In this document: in pieces, positions 4,881 through 10,750 of the stretch
How positions within the stretch are numbered: position 1 is the first letter of the stretch
How the letters are laid out: every line of letters begins with the position of its first letter
Notes under the pieces: generated by a model
The model's input: only the letters and a program-made list of their open reading frames with translations
What the model was told of the DNA's origin: nothing
Database searches by the model: none
NCBI GenBank assembly: GCA_012841485.1
Contig: DUUU01000220.1
Location: forward strand, 1 to 10,750
Source of the DNA: Armatimonadota bacterium
GTDB taxonomy: Bacteria > Armatimonadota > JAAZEB01
Direction: 5' to 3'
Length of the DNA stretch: 10,750 nt
Program-made: the position numbers and the translations under genes

Positions 4881-7367
4881 GTGTCTGTGTGCAGGATCGA
4901 GTTGCTTGGCGCGTTGCGCGTCCACTGTGCCGAACGGGAGATCACCCGGTTTCGTACTCAGCGAACGGGCGCGCTGCTTGGCTACCTCGCCCTGAGCTAC
5001 CCTCGCGCGTGTATTCGGGACCACCTGGCCGAAGCGATCTGGCCGGAGGCCGAGCCGGAGTCGGGCCGGCGTAACCTCCGCACCGCGCTCTCCTCGCTGC
5101 GTCGCCAACTGGAGCCTCCGGGGGTGGAGCCCGGCAGTGTCCTGGTCTGCGGGCGCAACCTGGTGGCCCTGAACCCCGATTCGGTAGCGACCGATGTCGC
5201 TCACTTCGAGAGTGCGTTGCGCCTGGCACTGAAGGTGGCCAGCACGTCCGAGAAGATGCTGGCCTGGGTCGAGGCGATCGAGACCTACCGCGGAGAGCTG
5301 CTGCCGGGACTCTCGGATCTGTGGGTCTTTGGCGAGCGACAGCGCCTCGCCGGGCGCTACTTCGAGACGGTCGAGCGGGTCGTGGACTACTTCGAGAGGG
5401 TCCGTGACTACGCCAGCGCGCTGGAGTATGCCTATCGGGCGGTGCGCGCCGACCCGCTGCGTGATGAATCGCACCGCGCGGTGATCCGGCTCCAGCTCGC
5501 GGCGGGCCACATGGAGGCTGCGCTGGCGTACTACCAGGAGTGGGAGCGCGTCTCGACCCGTGAGCTGGGAAGCCCTCCCGCGGAGGAGACGCGCGTTCTG
5601 GTGGAGGAGCTCGGGGGGCCGACCCGGCGCGCGCGCGTTTCTCTGGCCGGCCCGGAGCCAGACGGCATCGCCCGCGAGCGAGACTGCCCGTCTCTCCTGG
5701 GGCGCGATGCCGCAGTGACCTTGCACACGTTGCCTCCCGCCGACGGCGAACCGGAACCGCTGCCCAACGATACGGTCACCTTCCTCCTGGCCGATATGGT
5801 GGCCGGCGAAGCGGAGGGCGGGATGAGGCCGGAGCCCGATAGCGCGCTTGCGGAGTGCCGCCTGATCGCAGAGGCAGAGCTGGAGCGGCATGGGGGCCGC
5901 GAGCTCGGCGGCGATGACGAGGGAATCGTGGCGGTGTTCACCTGCGCCACGAGCGCGCTCCGCTGCGCCATTGTGCTTCAGCAAGCGGCTAGGGAGCGCC
6001 TGTGGCCGCTCCGGGTGGCTCTCCACACAGGGGAGGTCACCCGCGTGGATGGCTCGGACTCGCACGGTGGTCCCGCCTGGCGACAGATGCGCCTGGTGCT
6101 GCAGGCGGGAGGGCGCGTGCTTCGCGCCATGCATGCAGGGCAGATCCTGTGCACGGAGGAGACGGCGAGCCTCCTCCGGCGCTCCCATTGCTCCCCCGCT
6201 GAACTGGCAGACCTGGGGGCGTACCATCTGGCTCCAGGAAGCCCCCCGGAGCGGCTGTTCCAGGCGCGGGTCGATGCGATGCCTCGCGGCGCGTTCCCGC
6301 CGTTGCGCGCCGAGGCGATCCAGTCTCCGGATCTGCCTGTGTCGCTCACCCGCTTCCATGGCCGGCACGAGGAGATGCGGCGATTGCGCCAGCTCCTCAC
6401 GGCTCCCGACGTGCGCCTGGTGACGCTGACCGGTCCCCCCGGTATCGGCAAGACGCGGCTTGCCCTGGAGGGCGCGCATGATCTCCTGGAGGCGTTCCAC
6501 GGCGCCGTGTGGTATGTGTCGCTGGCGGAGGTGGACGACGCGGGGGATCTCCTGGACGCGCTGGCCGATGCCCTGAGACTGGATGCTTCATCCGGGGGCG
6601 GCACGCTGAGGCAGATTGTCGCCCATCTCGCCGGGCGGCGGGCGCTGTTGGTGCTGGATAACCTGGAACAGGTGGCGAGCGAGGCGGGGCCCATGATAGC
6701 GGCGCTGCTTGCCCGCGCGCCACGGGTGGCGTGCCTGGTCACGTCTCGCCGTACGCTGGGGATGCCCGGAGAGCACCAGATCGCGGTCAATCCCCTCCCG
6801 GTGCCCGCCGGGGAAGAGGACCCGCAGGCGCTGCTTCGCTATGCCAGTGTCGAGCTCTTCCTGGATCGGGCGCAGGCCGTGCGCCCCGACTGCCAGGTTA
6901 CCCCGGTCAATGCCCCGGCCATTTCCGAGCTATGCGCGCGGTTGGAGGGCATCCCCCTGGCGTTGGAGTTGGTGGCAGCCCGGGCCGGCGTGTTGACGCT
7001 GCCCCAGATGCTCGAGCGCCTGGATGGTCTGCTGGACTGGCAGGCGGGCCAGGGTGCGTGCGCAACGGAACGCCACCGTTCGCTGCGGGCGGCCATCGAC
7101 TGGAGCTACCGGCTTCTGACACCCGAGCTCCGGCGCGTGCTGGAGCGGCTATCGGTTGTTCGCGACGGGTGGAGCCTGGAAACCGCCCAGAGCGTCTGCG
7201 CCCAGGATGAGTCGCTTTCGGAGAAGGAGTGCCTGGATCTGATTCTGGAGTTGAAGTGCCATTCACTGGTCATGGCCGAGGAGTCCTCCGGGGAGATGCG
7301 CTTCCGCATGCTCCGAGTGCTCCGAGAGTATGCCAGCGAACGTCTCCGGATGCAGGGGGCTGCCTAG
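4881..7367 (+). CDS. SARP-type regulator: winged helix, BTAD, degenerate cyclase-like domain and NB-ARC ATPase
   Basis: The 828-residue protein shows four parts. Residues 1-98 form an OmpR-like winged helix (start CRIELLGALRVH, then LAEAIWPEAEPESGRRNLRTALSSLRRQL). Residues 104-245 are the helical BTAD region. Residues 297-465 resemble class III adenylate/guanylate cyclases: TVTFLLADM, DDEGIVAVF with ATSALRCAIVLQQA, RVALHTGEV and HAGQIL are recognisable, but the usual N-R-A-A-R signature reads WRQMRLV, so catalysis is unlikely. Residues 495-720 are a STAND/NB-ARC ATPase with Walker A GPPGIGKT (518-525), Walker B LLVLDN (D593), TSRR (621-624) and EGIPLALEL (689-697). A winged-helix-like stretch follows up to REYASERLRMQGAA, where TPR repeats normally begin; here the protein ends. 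It is probably an ATP-switched transcription activator. The GTG start is supported by GGGAG 7 nt upstream. Its targets and signal are unknown, and its neighbours do not show them. Confidence 0.88.
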   Translation: MSVCRIELLGALRVHCAEREITRFRTQRTGALLGYLALSYPRACIRDHLAEAIWPEAEPESGRRNLRTALSSLRRQLEPPGVEPGSVLVCGRNLVALNPDSVATDVAHFESALRLALKVASTSEKMLAWVEAIETYRGELLPGLSDLWVFGERQRLAGRYFETVERVVDYFERVRDYASALEYAYRAVRADPLRDESHRAVIRLQLAAGHMEAALAYYQEWERVSTRELGSPPAEETRVLVEELGGPTRRARVSLAGPEPDGIARERDCPSLLGRDAAVTLHTLPPADGEPEPLPNDTVTFLLADMVAGEAEGGMRPEPDSALAECRLIAEAELERHGGRELGGDDEGIVAVFTCATSALRCAIVLQQAARERLWPLRVALHTGEVTRVDGSDSHGGPAWRQMRLVLQAGGRVLRAMHAGQILCTEETASLLRRSHCSPAELADLGAYHLAPGSPPERLFQARVDAMPRGAFPPLRAEAIQSPDLPVSLTRFHGRHEEMRRLRQLLTAPDVRLVTLTGPPGIGKTRLALEGAHDLLEAFHGAVWYVSLAEVDDAGDLLDALADALRLDASSGGGTLRQIVAHLAGRRALLVLDNLEQVASEAGPMIAALLARAPRVACLVTSRRTLGMPGEHQIAVNPLPVPAGEEDPQALLRYASVELFLDRAQAVRPDCQVTPVNAPAISELCARLEGIPLALELVAARAGVLTLPQMLERLDGLLDWQAGQGACATERHRSLRAAIDWSYRLLTPELRRVLERLSVVRDGWSLETAQSVCAQDESLSEKECLDLILELKCHSLVMAEESSGEMRFRMLRVLREYASERLRMQGAA

Positions 7368-7398
7368 AAGACGTGTCGGCGCAGGGGAATCCGCGTCA

Positions 7399-7419
7399 GG
7401 CCGGTCTCTGCCGCCGGTC
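7399..7419. terminator. short hairpin between convergent genes
   Basis: GGCCGG (7399-7404) pairs with CCGGTC (7414-7419) around a 9-nt loop, with one G-U pair. It lies in the 91-bp gap between two convergent genes, where a terminator is expected. There is no T-run on either strand and the stem is short, so support is weak. Confidence 0.22.
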
Positions 7420-7458
7420 CGGTGCCATATCCCACTCCGGCGCGTGGCCTGCGACGGT

Positions 7459-9000
7459 CTATGCCCAGAACTTGCGGTCGAGGCTGCGATACTGGATTGC
7501 TTCGGCGACGTGGGCCACGCAGATCTCGTCGCTCGCGTTTAGATCGGCGATGGTGCGCGAGAGCTTCAAGATGCGGTCGTAGGCGCGGGCGGAAAGGCCC
7601 AGCTGCTGGATGGCGGCCTTCAGCAGCTCACGCCCGTCCTCGCCCAGCTCGCACCACTTTCGGATGTGCCGGCTTTGCATCTGCGCGTTGCAATAGAGGC
7701 CCGTCTTCCGAAATCGCTCCATCTGGCGCTGGCGCGCCGCCTCGACGCGCGCGCGAATCTGCGCGGACGACTCGCCGGGCTGCCCGGTGGCCGTGAACTC
7801 GTCGAGCTTCAGGCGCGGCACCTCGATGTGGATATCGATGCGGTCGAGCAGGGGGCCGGAGATCCGCTGGAGGTAGCGCTGGATGAGCCCGGGCGAGCAG
7901 GTACACTGGCGCGTGGGATCCTGATAGAAGCCGCAGGGGCATGGGTTCATCGCGCTGACGAGCATGAATGACGCCGGATAGGTGTAGGCGGCGGCCGCGC
8001 GCGAGATGGTCACCTGGCCATCCTCCAGGGGCTGGCGCAAGACCTCCAGGGCATCGCGCCGGAACTCGGGAAGCTCGTCGAGGAAGAGGACACCCCGGTG
8101 GGCCAGGCTCACTTCGCCGGGGCGGGGCACGCTGCCGCCTCCCACGAGGCCAACGGTGCTCACCGTGTGGTGCGGGCTGCGGAAGGGGCGAGTGGAGACC
8201 AGCCCGGCGTTATGGGAGAGAAGCCCGGAGACGGAGTAGAGCTTCGTCACCTCCAGCGCCTCTTCGATGCTCATCGCGGGCAAGATCGTCGGGAGCCGGC
8301 GCGCCAGCATCGTCTTTCCCGAGCCGGGCGGGCCGACCATGATCACGTTGTGGCCACCGGCCGCGGCCACCTCCAGCGCGCGCTTCACATGCTCCTGGCC
8401 TTTCACCTCGGCAAAGTCGTGCTCGTAGAGGGGCTGCAACAGGTGGTCATCCGGTTGCTGGACCATGAAGGGGGAGATGGCCTCCGGATTATCTAGCAGG
8501 CGCACCACCTGCGCCAGATCGGTCGCCGGGTAGACGTGGACCTCGCCCACCACGGCGGCCTCACGCGCGTTTGCTTCCGGCACGATGAGGCGCTTCTTCC
8601 TGGCATCGCGGCACCCGATGGCCATGGGGAGGACGCCATTGACGGGGCGCACCGTGCCGTCGAGCGCCATCTCGCCGATGAAGGCCCACTCCTCCAGGCC
8701 CTCGCTCTTCACCTGCCCGGTGGCAGCCAGGATGCCAATCGCGATGGGGAGGTCGAAGGCGGGGCCTTCCTTGCGCGTGTCGCCCGGCGCCAGGTTGATG
8801 GTGATCCGCCGCCCGCCCGGGAAGTTGAGTCCCGCGTTCTTGACGGCGGCGCGCACGCGCTCGCGGCTCTCCTGGACGGCGGCATCGGGCAGGCCGACGA
8901 TGGTGAAGCTGGGCAGCTGTGCCGGGACAATATCCACCTCAACCTGCACGATGTAGGCATCGATCCCATGGATGGCAGCACTTTCCACACGAGCGAGCAT
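7459..9000 (-). CDS. comM: YifB/ComM-family Mg-chelatase-like AAA+ ATPase
   Basis: From the ATG at 9000 the protein has 513 residues, the normal length for the family. The N-terminal Lon-protease-like S5-fold domain covers about 1-170, with the signature [16 protein letters not shown] and the [13 protein letters not shown] segment. An AAA+ core follows with Walker A GPPGSGKT (223-230) and Walker B VLFLDEL (D308, E309). The cysteine-rich MNPCPCG (351-357) with CTC (366-368) could bind a metal. The C-terminal helical domain is intact to the end. In naturally competent bacteria ComM is a hexameric helicase that helps branch migration during uptake of foreign DNA; elsewhere its role is less clear. 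A start at 9150 would add 50 residues unlike the family, while AGGAGG sits 8 nt before the ATG at 9000. The gene stands alone, with no other competence gene in the window. Confidence 0.93.
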   Translation of the reverse strand: MLARVESAAIHGIDAYIVQVEVDIVPAQLPSFTIVGLPDAAVQESRERVRAAVKNAGLNFPGGRRITINLAPGDTRKEGPAFDLPIAIGILAATGQVKSEGLEEWAFIGEMALDGTVRPVNGVLPMAIGCRDARKKRLIVPEANAREAAVVGEVHVYPATDLAQVVRLLDNPEAISPFMVQQPDDHLLQPLYEHDFAEVKGQEHVKRALEVAAAGGHNVIMVGPPGSGKTMLARRLPTILPAMSIEEALEVTKLYSVSGLLSHNAGLVSTRPFRSPHHTVSTVGLVGGGSVPRPGEVSLAHRGVLFLDELPEFRRDALEVLRQPLEDGQVTISRAAAAYTYPASFMLVSAMNPCPCGFYQDPTRQCTCSPGLIQRYLQRISGPLLDRIDIHIEVPRLKLDEFTATGQPGESSAQIRARVEAARQRQMERFRKTGLYCNAQMQSRHIRKWCELGEDGRELLKAAIQQLGLSARAYDRILKLSRTIADLNASDEICVAHVAEAIQYRSLDRKFWA

Positions 9001-9008
9001 GGGCGTGT

Positions 9009-9014
9009 CCTCCT
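9009..9014 (-). promoter_or_regulatory. strong ribosome site fixing the comM start
   Basis: On the minus strand this reads AGGAGG, a full Shine-Dalgarno match, 8 nt before the ATG at 9000. It decides against the longer reading frame that begins at 9150. Confidence 0.8.
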
Positions 9015-9042
9015 GGAGCGCGATGATTGGGCCGAATCTTCG

Positions 9043-9055
9043 CGCGCCTGGCGCG
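9043..9055. repeat. 13-bp perfect palindrome upstream of comM
   Basis: CGCGCC-T-GGCGCG is perfectly symmetric about one central base, 42 bp upstream of the comM start codon. It lies in the 196-bp divergent region that must hold the promoters of both comM and the oxidoreductase gene. A regulator site is possible, but in DNA this GC-rich such a palindrome can arise by chance. I could not identify convincing -35/-10 pairs for either gene here. Confidence 0.25.
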
Positions 9056-9196
9056 GATTCCTTCCATCGGAACAGGGCGCGTCTCCAGGCGCGGCGGAGC
9101 AGGGCGGGTGAATGCCGGAGGCGTTGGATCGATAGGCATGCTCCATGCATCGTTTCTCGCGGCGGCGCGGCATCTGGCCGCTAGCGGAGGGATGCG

Positions 9197-9832
9197 ATGC
9201 GGATTGGGATCATCGGTGCAGGGATGGTGGGCGGGGCGTTGGGCAAGCGATGGGCCGGCCTGGGGCACCAGGTGCTCTTTGGCGTGCGCGATCCGGCTGC
9301 GCCCAAGGTGAAGCAACTCCTTGCCGACGCCGGGCCCAACGCCTGCGCCGGCAGCATCGCGGAGGCGGCGGCGTTCGGTCCGGTGGTTGTCCTCGCGGTG
9401 CCGTGGGGCGCTGCCCACGATGCCATTCAAGCGGCAGGGGATTTCTCAGGGAAGATCGTGATCGATCCGACCAGCCCGGTGAAGCGCGACCTGAGTGGTC
9501 TGGACGTGCCAGAAGGCTCCTCGGCCGCAGAACAGGTGGCTGCCTGGGCCCCAGGGGCGCGCGTGGTGAAGGCGTTCAACACCGTTTCACACACGGCGAT
9601 GACCGACCCGCGCTTTCCGGACGGGAACGCCTCGGTCTTCTACGCCGGCGACGATGACGAGGCCAAGCGCATCGTCGCGCAGCTGGCCTCTGACCTTGGC
9701 TTCGCGCCTGAGGAGTGCGGGCCCCTGGCAAACGCACGGTTACTCGAAGCGGTTGGCCTCCTCCGCCTGTACCTGTCGGCCCACGCTCCTGCGAGCGTCG
9801 CCGGAGTGGCGTTGCGGGTCCTCCGCCGCTAG
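9197..9832 (+). CDS. NADPH-dependent F420 reductase-like protein (NPDR family)
   Basis: This 211-residue, single-domain Rossmann protein starts with IGIIGAGMVGGALG (residues 3-16), the dinucleotide loop. The second strand ends in FGVRDP, where R31 suggests NADP binding. Later family motifs are VVLAVPWGA (64-72), IDPTSPV (89-95), the GSSAAEQVA stretch (107-115) and VKAFNT (124-129). Archaeal and bacterial relatives move hydride between NADPH and the deazaflavin F420; many bacterial members have only the fold and an unknown substrate. The length fits the family. GGAGG lies 6 nt before the ATG. The gene is transcribed alone, divergent from comM and convergent with the aminopeptidase. The fold and NADP binding are well supported; use of F420 is inferred from the family. 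Confidence 0.85.
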   Translation: MRIGIIGAGMVGGALGKRWAGLGHQVLFGVRDPAAPKVKQLLADAGPNACAGSIAEAAAFGPVVVLAVPWGAAHDAIQAAGDFSGKIVIDPTSPVKRDLSGLDVPEGSSAAEQVAAWAPGARVVKAFNTVSHTAMTDPRFPDGNASVFYAGDDDEAKRIVAQLASDLGFAPEECGPLANARLLEAVGLLRLYLSAHAPASVAGVALRVLRR

Positions 9833-9852
9833 GCGGGCCGATAGATGGCAGG

Positions 9853-9898
9853 ATGCGCGACGGATCGGGAGCATCGTAGCCCCCGATCTGTCACGCAT
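9853..9898. terminator. bidirectional terminator hairpin between convergent genes
   Basis: ATGCG (9853-9857) pairs with CGCAT (9894-9898). After one C-A mismatch, GACGGATCGGG (9859-9869) pairs with CCCGATCTGTC (9882-9892). This gives 16 paired positions with one G-U and a 12-nt loop. It begins 20 bp after the oxidoreductase stop and ends 29 bp before the aminopeptidase stop, so it can serve transcripts from both sides. Neither strand has a T-run after the stem, so it may act with Rho or mainly as an end-protecting structure. Confidence 0.65.
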
Positions 9899-9927
9899 GC
9901 CGGCGAGATCCGTTGGCTTGCCGCGCG

Positions 9928-10750
9928 TTAAGGCGTGGCCCAGACGCCGTTTCGGAAGATCGGCACGGTGCCGTCTGCCGTCTCGCCATCGATCTCCAGG
10001 TCGCGCGAGCCCACCATGAAATCCACGTGTGCGATGCTGTCGTTCACCCCGTGGTGAGCCAGCTCTTCCTTGCTCATCGATGCGCCGCCCTCGATGCAGA
10101 CGGGGAAGCCGCGCCCGATGGCCAGGTGGCACGAGGCGTTTTCATCGAGCAGCGTGTTGTAGAAGAGAACCCCGAGCTGCGAGATGGGCGAGTCGACCGG
10201 CACGAGCGCGACCTCCCCGAGGTAATGCGAGCCGTCGTCGGTCTCGATCAGACCCTTCAGCGCGTCCAGGCCGGTGCTGGCGGAGAAGTCGACGATCCGG
10301 CCATTCTCGAAGCGGAGAGAGAGGTCCTGAATCAGGACGCCGTTATAGTTGAGGGGCATGGTGCTCCGCACGGTGCCATGGACGCCGTTGCGGGCCGGTA
10401 CCGTGAAGACCTCCTCCGTGGGCATGTTAGGCACGAAGCAGACGCCTTGCTCGTTGCGCGAGCCGGCGCAGCTCAGCCACTGGTGGCGCTCGGGAAGCTC
10501 GATGACCAGGTCGGTGCCGGGTGCCCGGTAGTGCAGCCGGCGCAGGTGCTGCCGGTTGAGCGCATCCGTTCGCTCGGAGAGCCGGGCCAGATGCTCGCGC
10601 CAGTTCGCCGCCGGGTCTCCCCCGGGGATGCGCGCGGCCTGCAAGAGGGCGCGCCAGAGCGCGTCCACGCGATCTGCCTCGGCGATCTGGGGCAACACCT
10701 TGTTGGCCCAGGCCCGCGTGGCCGCGCAGACGATGGACCAGCTGACGCGC
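9928..10750 (-). CDS. M29-family metallo-aminopeptidase (AmpS/thermophilic aminopeptidase-like), N-terminal part missing
   Basis: The reading frame runs open to the right edge, and its outermost residues SWSIVCAATRAWANKV match the family, so the start lies outside the window. About 273 C-terminal residues are present. Counting from the GTG codon at 10698 as residue 1, the metal site is visible as E96 (PTEEVF), E162 (GEVALV), H191 (CHLAIG), H224 and D226 (HVDFM). This spacing agrees with the two-metal M29 enzymes. These cytoplasmic enzymes remove N-terminal residues from peptides and are common in thermophilic bacteria. One oddity is that the segment usually written HLALGRAYP reads HLAIGRGFP, so a conserved Tyr is Phe (F198). 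The family call is firm. No partner gene is seen. Confidence 0.92.
   Translation of the reverse strand, partial: RVSWSIVCAATRAWANKVLPQIAEADRVDALWRALLQAARIPGGDPAANWREHLARLSERTDALNRQHLRRLHYRAPGTDLVIELPERHQWLSCAGSRNEQGVCFVPNMPTEEVFTVPARNGVHGTVRSTMPLNYNGVLIQDLSLRFENGRIVDFSASTGLDALKGLIETDDGSHYLGEVALVPVDSPISQLGVLFYNTLLDENASCHLAIGRGFPVCIEGGASMSKEELAHHGVNDSIAHVDFMVGSRDLEIDGETADGTVPIFRNGVWATP

Noticed and set aside
4670..5074. 134-residue and 88-residue plus-strand frames in the spacer after the GntR gene
   Set aside because: They show no family resemblance and run into the start of the large regulator in another frame.
4803..6500. 565-residue open frame on the minus strand opposite the large regulator
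   Set aside because: It has no recognisable domain, its translation is rich in Arg, Gln and His as shadow frames are in GC-rich DNA, and it overlaps a gene with clear conserved motifs on the plus strand.
8536..9111. 191-residue plus-strand frame opposite comM
   Set aside because: It overlaps the conserved N-terminal domain of comM and resembles no known family; it is a GC-driven shadow frame.
9001..9150. N-terminal extension of comM to an ATG at 9150
   Set aside because: The extra 50 residues do not look like the family, while the ATG at 9000 has an AGGAGG site at ideal distance and gives the usual protein length.
1..10750. CRISPR array, insertion sequence, tRNA or prophage remnants
   Set aside because: I saw no regularly spaced repeats, no transposase or integrase motifs, no terminal inverted repeats with target duplication and no tRNA cloverleaf in the gaps. 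All longer intervals are filled by ordinary genes.

Overview
The window is GC-rich, gene-dense bacterial DNA. It carries seven complete protein genes and one cut by the right edge, and I see no rRNA, tRNA, CRISPR array, insertion sequence or phage gene. The best taxonomic guess is a Chloroflexota bacterium of the Thermomicrobia/Sphaerobacter type. This rests on the high GC, a long SARP-type regulator fusing BTAD, cyclase-like and NB-ARC ATPase parts, an F420-dependent-oxidoreductase-type NADP protein and an M29 aminopeptidase. A high-GC actinobacterium is not excluded.

Left part (about 100-4630, all + strand): a four-gene catabolic operon. An almost consensus sigma-70 promoter (TTGACC, 17 bp, TATAAT) lies in an AT-rich island with inverted repeats over the -10 box and start point, probably an operator. 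It drives an enolase-superfamily sugar-acid dehydratase, an aldehyde dehydrogenase, a D-2-hydroxyacid dehydrogenase and a GntR/FCD regulator. The last gene directly abuts or overlaps the gene before it. The set suggests that a sugar acid is dehydrated to a 2-keto-3-deoxy acid, an aldehyde product is oxidised, and a 2-keto/2-hydroxy acid is interconverted, under local GntR control. No aldolase, kinase or transporter is present in the window, so substrate and full route stay open.

Middle (4881-7367, +): a single large regulator with an N-terminal winged helix, BTAD, a degraded class III nucleotide-cyclase-like domain and an NB-ARC/STAND ATPase. It ends just where the usual C-terminal TPR region would begin.

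Right part: a YifB/ComM-type AAA+ ATPase on the minus strand (7459-9000) converges on the regulator and diverges from an F420-dependent NADP-reductase-like gene (9197-9832, +). That gene converges on an M29 aminopeptidase (9928 to beyond 10750, -). A long, strong hairpin sits between the last two and probably ends transcription from both sides.

The points most worth following are the promoter/operator island and the unassigned dehydratase operon, a possible structural switch at the ribosome site of the aldehyde dehydrogenase gene, the cyclase-like domain without its usual signature inside a STAND regulator, and a Tyr-to-Phe change near the active site of the aminopeptidase. I found nothing that on sequence alone proves a wholly new system.
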